Shown: positions 1-5,675 of the stretch, in pieces
Numbering within the stretch: position 1 is the stretch's first letter
Layout: the number at the start of each line of letters is the position of its first letter
Origin: Chloroflexota bacterium
Lineage (GTDB): Bacteria; Chloroflexota; Dehalococcoidia; Tepidiformales; Tepidiformaceae
Assembly: GCA_021823905.1 (NCBI GenBank)
Contig: JAKALX010000143.1
Location: forward strand, 1 to 8,739
Direction of reading: 5' to 3'
DNA length: 8,739 nucleotides
Notes under the pieces: model-generated
Databases searched by the model: none
Told to the model about the DNA's origin: nothing
Seen by the model: the letters and a program-made list of their open reading frames with translations, nothing else
Position numbers and translations under genes: made by a program

Positions 1-1
1 C

Positions 2-364
2 CCGCTGTTTGGCGGGTGCTACGGCGGTGGGGACCGGATGAAGAAGATGGAGGACGTGGTGCGGTTTTACGAGTACTTCGGGCTGCACGCGTCAGCGGAG
101 GACCCGCGGCCGCCGGACCATCTGGCGACGGAGCTGGAGTTCATGAAGCTTCTTTCGTACAAGGAGGCGGCGTCGGCGTCGGTGCGGTTGCAGGCGTCGT
201 TTCGGCGGGCGCAGCTGGACTTCAGTGAGCGGGAGGTCGGCCGCTGGCTGCCGGAGCTTTCGACGGCGGTCGAGGCGGCCAAGCCGCTGCCGTTCTGGAA
301 GTGGGCGGTGACAACGGCGAACGCCTTCGTCGCCGCGGACGCCGCCTACATGCGCTCGCTCTGA
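2..364 (+). CDS. TorD/DmsD/NarJ-family molybdoenzyme chaperone, C-terminal part (5' end outside window)
   Basis: The frame is already open at base 2 and reads PLFGGCYGGGDRMKKMEDVV before the first internal Met, so the gene enters from the left and only its last 120 residues are seen. The signature of the TorD-like family is clear: a Gly-rich segment, then VVRFYEYFGL, then PPDHLATELEFMKLL, followed by a helical tail. Members of this all-helical cytoplasmic family bind a DMSO-reductase-superfamily catalytic subunit and often its Tat signal, and hold it until the molybdenum cofactor is inserted. The partner oxidoreductase is expected upstream, outside the window. Family assignment is good; the specific substrate cannot be told. 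The gene ends in TGA at 362-364, with no evident terminator before the minus-strand block. Confidence 0.85.
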   Translation, partial: PLFGGCYGGGDRMKKMEDVVRFYEYFGLHASAEDPRPPDHLATELEFMKLLSYKEAASASVRLQASFRRAQLDFSEREVGRWLPELSTAVEAAKPLPFWKWAVTTANAFVAADAAYMRSL

Positions 365-367
365 GGG

Positions 368-393
368 CGATAGCGCAGCCTTTGAGACGCGGG
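368..393 (+). repeat. Left copy of imperfect direct repeat flanking the two-gene block
   Basis: This stretch, just after the chaperone stop codon, matches 2114-2140 in the same orientation. From the shared TAGCGC onward (371-393 against 2117-2140) 21 of 24 alignment columns agree, with two one-base gaps and one mismatch, ending in an identical GAGACGCGGG. The copies bracket the low-GC minus-strand genes. A TTGAGA (382-387) and TAGGCA (405-410) lie 17 bases apart, so the repeat might instead be a duplicated promoter-like element. Confidence 0.5.
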
Positions 394-471
394 CCGAGAG
401 CTGCTAGGCACCCCGCGATTCCGCAGCCAAACCCCCGTCAGGCACCGAGGAACTCGACGGCTATCGTGTCG

Positions 472-1260
472 CTAATTGTTCAACGCATCGCTGCTCGCCC
501 GCCGCTTGGCGATTACGTCGGCCAGCATTATCGACTCGACTTGAATTCTCGCTGCACCGTGAGTTTCCGTGGTACGGAATCGGACCGCGTGCCCGTGTGG
601 ACACCAGTAAGCATGCCAACCTTCGAGTTCGGCGGGTAGAGTCGTGCCCGCCGCTTCGTCGATCCGAGCCTCATCACGAGGCTTGTCGGGATTGCGGCCA
701 AGCTCCTTGTAGAGAAGCCCGGCGTCGTTGTGCTCACCGCAAACGGCGACGGCCACCGGGGTGCGTTCCCGGTCGGCCCAAACGCCCCGCTGCACGAATC
801 TCACGCCGTTGTGGACGACGGGATCGGCCTTGGGATCGGGTGGTCTCTGCGAACGAGCGCCAGGTGTCGATACGTTCTCCAGTTCGAGGACACGCGCGGC
901 GAGACGGTCCATTTCGTCTTGCATCAATCCACCGCGCGCGAGAGCCAAAAAGACGACGAAAACCATTACGCCGGAACTTGCGGTACCCAAGCCAATCCCA
1001 CTACCGATAGCGATCACCGCTGCCTGCCACGGATGCACATCGAAATTCGACGAGACGAACGCGCCCACGCCAATCGCTGCAGCGTCGAAAATGACGGTTG
1101 CCACCCGGAACCGCCAGGTCGTGATGGTCCTCTTGGTCTCAGCCCACGCCCGAGCGATGATGGCCTGCATTGCCGGATCGTGCCACTGGCGTAGCGCACC
1201 GTCTAACGTTGGGCTGCCTAAGAAGCTCCCCGGCGCTTGGGTGTCTCGTACATAGGCCAT
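472..1260 (-). CDS. Hypothetical membrane protein with coiled-coil and Cys/His-containing C-terminal region
   Basis: I do not recognise this family. The longest form (ATG at 1258-1260) has 262 residues. An internal ATG at 1168-1170 gives 232 residues, and neither start has a convincing ribosome site. Numbered from the shorter start, hydrophobic segments lie at about 23-41 and 50-78, the second rich in Gly and Ala. A charged helix likely to form a short coiled coil follows (about 83-100), then a Pro-rich linker (105-116). The C-terminal soluble domain contains CGEH (144-147) and CPHGH (190-194), which could bind a metal, although no known motif is claimed. The gene follows the 1276-1956 gene by 15 bases on the same strand, so co-transcription is likely. 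If the attC-like site 1201-1281 is real, the shorter start is favoured. GC is visibly below that of the flanking plus-strand genes. Confidence 0.7.
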   Translation of the reverse strand: MAYVRDTQAPGSFLGSPTLDGALRQWHDPAMQAIIARAWAETKRTITTWRFRVATVIFDAAAIGVGAFVSSNFDVHPWQAAVIAIGSGIGLGTASSGVMVFVVFLALARGGLMQDEMDRLAARVLELENVSTPGARSQRPPDPKADPVVHNGVRFVQRGVWADRERTPVAVAVCGEHNDAGLLYKELGRNPDKPRDEARIDEAAGTTLPAELEGWHAYWCPHGHAVRFRTTETHGAARIQVESIMLADVIAKRRASSDALNN

Positions 1261-1281
1261 CCTATGCGCGGACTGTTAGGC
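1201..1281 (-). repeat. attC-like site (possible integron cassette recombination site)
   Basis: Read on the minus strand, this 81-base segment begins with GCCTAAC (RYYYAAC) and ends with GTTAGAC (GTTRRRY), the two outer core boxes of an integron attC. The boxes can pair over seven positions with one wobble. The TAA stop of the upstream gene lies inside the first box, as is common in cassettes. A 6-bp hairpin (1251-1256 with 1261-1266) and another (1217-1222 with 1236-1241, one wobble) lie inside. Against it, the inner L boxes pair poorly, no integrase gene is visible, and the longest form of the downstream frame starts inside the site. Confidence 0.3.
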
Positions 1282-1956
1282 GCCGGTTGCGTGGTGGAAG
1301 TAGAGTTCGACTTCTGCCGGGGTCGGAGGCAGCTTGCCGAACTCGGCTTCATAGTCACACAGGAGCCCGTCCCATTCGTTGGCGAGGCCTTCGACCGGCG
1401 CAAGGATATTCTCGGCATCGACAGCGAGGCCCGCCCGGATAGCCCTTTCCACCTTGGGCTCGTTCTCTGCCCGATCTCGGGCAAACGCACGTTTGGCATC
1501 GGCCGGATAAACGAGGCCGAGGGCGGTAAGCGTGGAGTGCACGGCAGCGATTTGCGTGAGCTGTCGCTCGTCGGTGACCAGGTTCCACGAGACGGTCATT
1601 CCATCGCTCGCCAACTTCCCTTCGGGCAGCAGCCGATAGGGCTTCCAGAAGTCTGCCCAGGGGGCATTGGAGGCGCGAAACGCCGCGACTTCAGGCATCA
1701 AGAATTCGTCCAAGATGTTTGCCGGTGACTCCCTCGACCAATCGCGGTCGAAATCTTCAGCGAACACTTGCATCGCGCGGCTCGGCTTGGCCACCGCGAG
1801 CGCCAGGGCGTTCTTCAGGATCATTTCCACAGTGAAATCGACGATAGACGCATCGACAAAGAACTGCTTTCGAATGAGGCCTCGACTGCGTGGCCACCCC
1901 ATTTTGAATAGCATGTCTCGGAAGAAGTGGATCGGAAACGGTAACGCGTTGCTCAT
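1276..1956 (-). CDS. Hypothetical soluble protein
   Basis: Unrecognised 226-residue protein. The start is set at ATG 1954-1956 because GCAGGG ends seven bases upstream of it; the GTG at 1960-1962 in the same frame is too close to that site. No signal peptide or membrane segment is visible. The N-terminus is aromatic and hydrophobic but interrupted by charges (PFPIHFFRDMLFKMGW). The rest looks mainly helical and acidic, with a Trp-rich patch near the middle (WADFWKPY) and HH near the C-terminus. It lies first in a two-gene minus-strand unit and its TAA overlaps an attC-like box. The sampled stretch 1801-1860 is 30/60 GC, against 38/60 in a thiolase stretch, which suggests a different origin from its neighbours. 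The coding call rests on frame length, ribosome site and protein-like composition. Confidence 0.7.
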   Translation of the reverse strand: MSNALPFPIHFFRDMLFKMGWPRSRGLIRKQFFVDASIVDFTVEMILKNALALAVAKPSRAMQVFAEDFDRDWSRESPANILDEFLMPEVAAFRASNAPWADFWKPYRLLPEGKLASDGMTVSWNLVTDERQLTQIAAVHSTLTALGLVYPADAKRAFARDRAENEPKVERAIRAGLAVDAENILAPVEGLANEWDGLLCDYEAEFGKLPPTPAEVELYFHHATGA

Positions 1957-2113
1957 GACCACGCCCTGCCAGCTGGGGCGCGAATCCCAGGACGTCTAAC
2001 CCCAACACGAGCGGATTCTAGTCGTCCACCACTGCGATGGCGATAGGCCGTGCGAGCCGCCCCCGACGACGGCTGCTTGCTCATCGCGCCCGACGACCTG
2101 ATCTTCGGCCTCT

Positions 2114-2140
2114 CGTTAGCGCCAGCTTAGAGACGCGGGG
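2114..2140 (+). repeat. Right copy of imperfect direct repeat flanking the two-gene block
   Basis: Partner of 368-393 in the same orientation, ending in GAGACGCGGGG. It lies about 60 bases upstream of the leader ORF of the DUF35-thiolase operon. TTAGAG (2127-2132) and TAGACT (2152-2157) are 19 bases apart, so a promoter for that operon may overlap the repeat, but the spacing is poor and this is only a suggestion. Confidence 0.45.
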
Positions 2141-2196
2141 CCGCCAAGGCGTAGACTGGCAGTATCGACACACGAACACAACGCCAGGGGGTGGCC

Positions 2197-2238
2197 ATGA
2201 TGACCGAGACCTGCCCGCGCCGGGGAGGCGCCCGATGA
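2197..2238 (+). CDS. Possible 13-residue leader peptide coupled to the DUF35 gene
   Basis: A short frame MMTETCPRRGGAR begins at ATG 2197 (or the adjacent ATG 2200). It is preceded by a strong ribosome site AGGGGG (2186-2191) five bases away. Its TGA (2236-2238) overlaps the next ATG (2235-2237) as ATGA, the usual arrangement for translational coupling. It is too short to classify. It may be a leader that couples or tunes translation of the downstream gene, a remnant of a longer N-terminus, or chance. Confidence 0.35.
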   Translation: MMTETCPRRGGAR

Positions 2239-2672
2239 CGCAGGACGCGACCTTGCCCGCGACCCGCATGGTCCCGCTGCGGGAGGGCATGTTCCGCATG
2301 CCCGATCGGCTCGATGCGCCGGCCGGCCTTCTTGGCGACCGCTGCCGCAAGTGCGGGGAGTCGTTCTTCCCGCGGAGAGTCTTCTGCGCAGCCTGCTCGT
2401 CCGGCGACATGGAAGACGTCGAGTTCGCCAGCACGGGCGAGATCGACACGTTCACCATCGTCCGCCAGCAGCCGCCGAACTCCGTCATGGTCCCGCCCTA
2501 CGCCATCGTTCGCGTGAAGCTCGACGGCGGGCCCGGTGTCCAAACCGTGGTGCCCACGGAGGACCTGGCCGGTGTGCGCATCGGGGCGCGCGCCCAACTG
2601 CTCATCCGGCGGCTCAAGGAAGACGACGCCGGGAATACCGTCGTGTCGTTCATGGCGCGACCCCTCGCCTAG
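2235..2672 (+). CDS. DUF35 Zn-ribbon/OB-fold protein, acyl-CoA-binding partner of thiolase
   Basis: This 145-residue protein has the two parts typical of the family. An N-terminal rubredoxin-like zinc ribbon has cysteines at 37, 40, 51 and 54 (C-x2-C-x10-C-x2-C, with FFPRRVFCAAC). A C-terminal OB-fold includes the strand pattern VQTVVPTEDLAGVRIGARAQ and ends at FMARPLA. In archaeal acetoacetyl-CoA thiolase/HMG-CoA synthase complexes the DUF35 protein bridges the enzymes and holds the CoA substrate. In many bacteria it sits beside SCP2-type thiolases, as here, with the thiolase 56 bases downstream. The ATG at 2235 is chosen for GGGGAGG six bases upstream and the ATGA overlap with the leader frame; no domain is lost. 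Probably a non-catalytic subunit of the thiolase complex in the cytoplasm. Substrate unknown. Confidence 0.88.
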   Translation: MTQDATLPATRMVPLREGMFRMPDRLDAPAGLLGDRCRKCGESFFPRRVFCAACSSGDMEDVEFASTGEIDTFTIVRQQPPNSVMVPPYAIVRVKLDGGPGVQTVVPTEDLAGVRIGARAQLLIRRLKEDDAGNTVVSFMARPLA

Positions 2673-2728
2673 AGGTAACGTCCGAGGCCCGACCGGTAGG
2701 GAGGGCTCCGCAGGAAGGAAGAAGAGAA

Positions 2729-3877
2729 ATGCGTGAAGTAGTCGTACTCGGCGCCGGACTGCACCGGTTCGGGCGTTTCCCAGACAAGAGCCTCCAGGAC
2801 CTCGGGCGCGAGGCGATCAAGAACGCGCTCGACGACTCGGGCGTGCCGTTCCCGGACATCCAGGTCGCGTACGTCGGCCGCGTGCTCGCGGGCATGGGCG
2901 CCGGGCTGAGCGTCGTCAGCGAGATGGGCCAGACAGGCATCCCCGTCATCAACATCGAGATGGCCTGCGGCAGCTCAACGAGTGCCTTCCGCGAGGCCTA
3001 CCTCAACGTTGCCAACGGCGTCTACGACACGGCGCTCGTCGTCGGCTTCGAGAAGATGCAGCGCGGGATGCTGCAGATCTCCGAAGGGACCAGCTTCCAG
3101 AGCGTCATGGGCCTCGCCGTGATGCCGGCGGCCTACGCCCTCCAGGCGCAGCGCTATATGGCTGACTATGGCGCGACGCCGGAGATGTTCGCCCAGGTGT
3201 CGGTGAAGTCGCACAAGGCGGGCGCGCTCAACCCGTACGCGCAGTACCAGAAGGAGACGACGCTCGAAGAGGTGATGGCGTCGCGCATGATCGCCGACCC
3301 GATCACCCTCCTCCAGTGCTCCCCGACGACCGACGGCGCGTCAGCGGTTGTGATCTGCGCGGCGGACAAGGCGGCGAAGTACGCCGCGAAGCGCCAGATG
3401 ACCGTCGCTGGCTGGGCGACCGGCTCGGGCCGCTACGAGCGCAAGGGTGAGGGCAAAGGCGAAGGCGAGGCTGACGCCGAGACCGGCGCCGGCGAAGTCG
3501 AGCGGCTCGCGCACCAGGCGTACGAACGCGCCGGTATTGGTCCCGAAGACGTGGACGTGACGCAGGTGCACGACGCGTTCAGCCCCGGCGAGATCTTCAT
3601 GGCCGAGGGCCTGGGGCTCGTGCCGAAGGGCGAAGGCGCGCGCGCCGTCTGGGAAGGCCGGACCGAGATCAACGGCGACATCCCGATCAACACCGACGGC
3701 GGGCTCATATCACGCGGCCATCCGATTGGCGCGACGGGCGCCGCGATGGTGACAGAGATCTTCCGTCAGCTCACGGGCGAAGCCGGTCCGCGCCAGGTGA
3801 AGGGCGGCAAGGCGAAGGTCGGGCTGATTCACAACGCCGGCATCGGCGGCGTGAACATCCTCGTGTTCAAGCGGTAA
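2729..3877 (+). CDS. SCP2-type (thiolase II-like) thiolase family protein
   Basis: A 382-residue thiolase close to full family length. The nucleophilic cysteine is C80 in EMACGSSTSAF. The second active-site loop gives H281 in QVHDAFSPGE, and the catalytic His is H331 in SRGHPIGATG. The C-terminal CxG motif of classical thiolases is absent: the equivalent stretch reads HNAGIGG (368-374), as in SCP2-type and archaeal relatives, where the second cysteine is often lost. The expected reaction is thiolytic cleavage or formation of a 3-ketoacyl-CoA, with the DUF35 partner just upstream. The start ATG 2729 follows a purine-rich GGAAGGAAGAAGAG. The frame is open further upstream but overlaps the DUF35 gene, and that stretch has no thiolase sequence. 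A Gly/Glu-rich insertion (about 239-256) lies before the HDAF loop. The acyl chain specificity cannot be deduced. Confidence 0.93.
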   Translation: MREVVVLGAGLHRFGRFPDKSLQDLGREAIKNALDDSGVPFPDIQVAYVGRVLAGMGAGLSVVSEMGQTGIPVINIEMACGSSTSAFREAYLNVANGVYDTALVVGFEKMQRGMLQISEGTSFQSVMGLAVMPAAYALQAQRYMADYGATPEMFAQVSVKSHKAGALNPYAQYQKETTLEEVMASRMIADPITLLQCSPTTDGASAVVICAADKAAKYAAKRQMTVAGWATGSGRYERKGEGKGEGEADAETGAGEVERLAHQAYERAGIGPEDVDVTQVHDAFSPGEIFMAEGLGLVPKGEGARAVWEGRTEINGDIPINTDGGLISRGHPIGATGAAMVTEIFRQLTGEAGPRQVKGGKAKVGLIHNAGIGGVNILVFKR

Positions 3878-4017
3878 GCAGCCGCCTCCGGCAACCGGCG
3901 CCGTGCTCGCCTGGCGTTCCGCTCGAACATGGAACGTTCACGTGGGATTTTACGTCTGGGTTACAAATGGGCCCCGATCGTCGCGATAGGATTGCGGATC
4001 GACGAGCGGTTGGCTCG

Positions 4018-4027
4018 CCCCCCCCCC
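4018..4027 (+). repeat. Homopolymer run of ten C
   Basis: Ten consecutive C lie 24 bases upstream of the GTG start of the small HTH gene, just ahead of its ribosome site. Tracts of this length slip during replication and can vary between cells. Here it lies in the probable 5' leader, not in coding sequence, so any effect would be on expression. It is also a place where assembly errors are likely. Confidence 0.8.
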
Positions 4028-4051
4028 GTAGCGGAGGGAGAGGAGGACGAC

Positions 4052-4259
4052 GTGAACGAACAGCTGGAGCGGCTGAGCCCGCGCGAGGTGGAGGTTCTCG
4101 CGCTCATCGCGAAGGGGTACGGCAACAAGTCAATCGCGACGGAGCTGCACCTCCGCCCTTCCACGGTGAAGGGATACGTCGAACGCATCCTGAAAGACGC
4201 TGGGCGTGCAGAGCCGCACGGCTGCCGCCGTCTGGTACTTCCATCACCTCGAAGGCTGA
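4052..4259 (+). pseudogene. Small LuxR/NarL-type HTH protein, apparent frameshift near 3' end
   Basis: The segment encodes a GerE/LuxR DNA-binding domain: LSPREVEVLALIAKGYGNKS, then IATELHLRPSTVKGYVERIL. After ILKDAG the frame leaves the family pattern and runs on to 4384 with no homology. Shifting by one base at 4202-4206 (GGGC to GTG) restores VQSRTAAAVWYFHHLEG and a stop at 4257-4259, exactly how such domains end. One extra base in the GGG run is therefore likely, by mutation or sequencing error. The GTG at 4052 follows AGGAGG by five bases, a near-ideal site. The intact product would be about 68 residues: an HTH alone, with no receiver or sensor domain upstream. Such orphan domains can bind DNA as dimers. 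Its targets are unknown; it sits after the thiolase gene and before the envelope operon. Confidence 0.75.
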
Positions 4260-4272
4260 CAGGCGATGCGAT

Positions 4273-4321
4273 CCCCCGCCAAACGGCCCCTGCCGATTGC
4301 ATCAGATGCATTTGGCGGGGG
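4273..4321. terminator. Three-way-junction inverted repeat, possible terminator
   Basis: CCCCCGCCAAA (4273-4283) pairs perfectly with TTTGGCGGGGG (4311-4321), an 11-bp outer stem. The 27 bases between them form two further hairpins: CGGC/GCCG (4284-4287 with 4292-4295, loop CCCT) and TGCAT/ATGCA (4298-4302 with 4306-4310, loop CAG). Only two junction bases (4296-4297) stay unpaired. It lies 13 bases after the restored stop of the HTH gene, so a terminator role is plausible, but no T-run follows on either strand. A protein-binding cruciform or a mobile-element end is also possible. Confidence 0.6.
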
Positions 4322-4422
4322 TCAAAGAGCGGAATTGAAACCGCCCGGCCGGTGAGCGAACCTCATGGTCGACCTGCGGCCTGATGCGGCCCCGGGAATC
4401 GGAAGAACGCTTGGGAGTCGAA

Positions 4423-5094
4423 ATGACACGACGTAGAAGATTCCTTCAAGCGACTGGCGCGAGCGCCGCCGCGATCCTTCTCAACCCAACCGGGCTCATG
4501 GCTGGACGTAGCCCAACGTGTGTAGCACAGTTGCCCGCGCAGGAATGGGAGGGATTCCTGCTGGTCCCCCCAGGCGGTGTAAGGCCACGGAGGTCAGTTC
4601 CAGCTGGCCCTGGATGGCCTGAGGTGACTGAAGGCTCCGCCGCTGGAACGCCGACTGTTCACACAGTGGACCTGATGACTGGCGGAGGGCCTCGGTCTGA
4701 CGGCGTGTTGAGTGGGCTAGATTACGACGCAGCCGAACTTACACAAACGGCTGCGAACCAGCTGGTTGCTAACAACGGACTGGTTCTCCAGGAGACGCGC
4801 GTTTTCGCAACCAAAGGTGCCGAGCACCTTCGAATCGCGGTCACCAAGATGCCCGGCATACAAAAACCCTACGTGGTCATGCCACTTGGAACGCCCGAGT
4901 ACGGTTACGTCGACTGGGTCCGCACGTCTTTCCTAGGCCGCGCTGCGCTGGCTGCCCCAGGCGGCCGTTCGTCTCTCGCTCTGTGCTTCGCTGGACCGGA
5001 CCTTCTGCGGCTGGACATTGAAACCACGAGCGCGGTGACGAGAGATCAAGTCGGCGGTCTCGTCAGTCGCGTGAACAGACTGCTCCAGCACTGA
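4423..5094 (+). CDS. Tat-exported hypothetical protein
   Basis: First gene of a four-gene block; 223 residues, family not recognised. The N-terminus MTRRRRFLQATGASAAAILL is a typical twin-arginine signal: Arg run, FLQ, hydrophobic core, then GLMAG as a likely cleavage region near residue 27. This implies folded export across the membrane. The mature part begins with a Pro/Gly-rich stretch (about 36-95), followed by a more structured region with QTAANQLVANNGLVLQ, a VFATKGAEHLRIAVTKMPG segment, and two cysteines overall (33, 188). The start ATG 4423 has GGGAG five bases upstream; an earlier ATG at 4384 would bury the signal peptide behind 13 residues. The next gene starts 11 bases after the stop. 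The TorD-like chaperone at the left edge belongs to the Tat world, but nothing ties it to this protein. Confidence 0.75.
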   Translation: MTRRRRFLQATGASAAAILLNPTGLMAGRSPTCVAQLPAQEWEGFLLVPPGGVRPRRSVPAGPGWPEVTEGSAAGTPTVHTVDLMTGGGPRSDGVLSGLDYDAAELTQTAANQLVANNGLVLQETRVFATKGAEHLRIAVTKMPGIQKPYVVMPLGTPEYGYVDWVRTSFLGRAALAAPGGRSSLALCFAGPDLLRLDIETTSAVTRDQVGGLVSRVNRLLQH

Positions 5095-5105
5095 GGAGGA
5101 CTTCC

Positions 5106-5675
5106 ATGCCCCACTACGTCTACTCGCCCGTGGGCGGTAAAGCGAACATGTGCCCGTATCCGTACGAAGAGTATTGCGTCAACTTGGACGCCTCTAACGC
5201 GTATTGCGATTACAACAACATTGGTACAAGACCGCATCCTCGGGTGCATTTTCAGTCGCCGATGGATATCGTTACTAACTGGAATGCATCTGTTCACCTC
5301 TACACGAGTACCGGCATCAACAGCGTTTCGCTGGTACACTACAATAATGGCTGCGCAGGCAACCCCGACGTTGGCGCGAGTAAGTACATAGTTTTGCATA
5401 TGTACACTGGCTTTAATCTCGGCGGAAGCTGGGTTGGATCGGTGACATTCGTGCATGTTGAGAACCGCAAGGCGCAGGGCACATATAACCTCACTGACTC
5501 TGGCCTCGGCTACCACTACTTGTACGATCTCGGCACATGCGCCCCTTCCTATGACGTATGCTCTACCGTCTACCACGTGCACGTTGAACAGGACAATGCC
5601 ACGACGGGATCAGACATACAATGCCCCGACACGGCTGTTGCGGCAGCTTCATGGCTGTTTCGGTGGGGTAGCTGA
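5106..5675 (+). CDS. Hypothetical His/Cys/Tyr-rich protein without signal peptide
   Basis: A 189-residue protein of no recognised family. The start is well supported: AGGAGG (5094-5099) overlaps the previous stop and sits six bases from ATG 5106. Composition is unusual, with seven cysteines (16, 24, 34, 83, 145, 152, 173), ten histidines and many Tyr and Asn. Alternating hydrophobic stretches (SKYIVLHMY, GSWVGSVTFVHVEN, STVYHVHVEQ) suggest a beta-rich fold. The HVH near 157-159 recalls the HxH of M23 peptidases, but the other M23 motifs do not line up, so I do not assign it. No signal peptide is seen although both neighbours are exported; it may stay in the cytoplasm or leave bound to the Tat-signal protein. 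The sampled stretch 5221-5280 is 29/60 GC, low for this window, hinting at transfer. The stop overlaps the next start (TGATG). Confidence 0.7.
   Translation: MPHYVYSPVGGKANMCPYPYEEYCVNLDASNAYCDYNNIGTRPHPRVHFQSPMDIVTNWNASVHLYTSTGINSVSLVHYNNGCAGNPDVGASKYIVLHMYTGFNLGGSWVGSVTFVHVENRKAQGTYNLTDSGLGYHYLYDLGTCAPSYDVCSTVYHVHVEQDNATTGSDIQCPDTAVAAASWLFRWGS

Noticed and set aside
728..1255. Long open frames on the plus strand opposite the minus-strand membrane-protein gene
   Set aside because: They lack ribosome sites and recognisable sequence, and are low-complexity (Arg/Pro/Ser-rich); the minus frame has membrane helices and protein-like composition.
3881..3904. Possible terminator after the thiolase gene
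   Set aside because: Only a CCGG-CAA-CCGG stem of four to five pairs is visible, too weak to call.
3929..4051. N-terminal extension of the HTH protein from the ATG at 3929
   Set aside because: The extension has no sensor or receiver features and no ribosome site, whereas GTG 4052 has AGGAGG five bases away; the C10 run fits a leader better than coding sequence.
4333..4341. AATTGAAAC, resembling the 3' end of many CRISPR repeats
   Set aside because: It occurs once, with no second copy or spacer-like periodicity nearby.
4384..4422. Earlier ATG for the Tat-exported protein
   Set aside because: It would place 13 charged residues before the twin-arginine signal; ATG 4423 has a good ribosome site.
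5106..5675. M23-type peptidase assignment from the HVH motif
   Set aside because: The H-x3-D motif and the Gly-rich strands expected of M23 enzymes do not align; one HxH is not enough.
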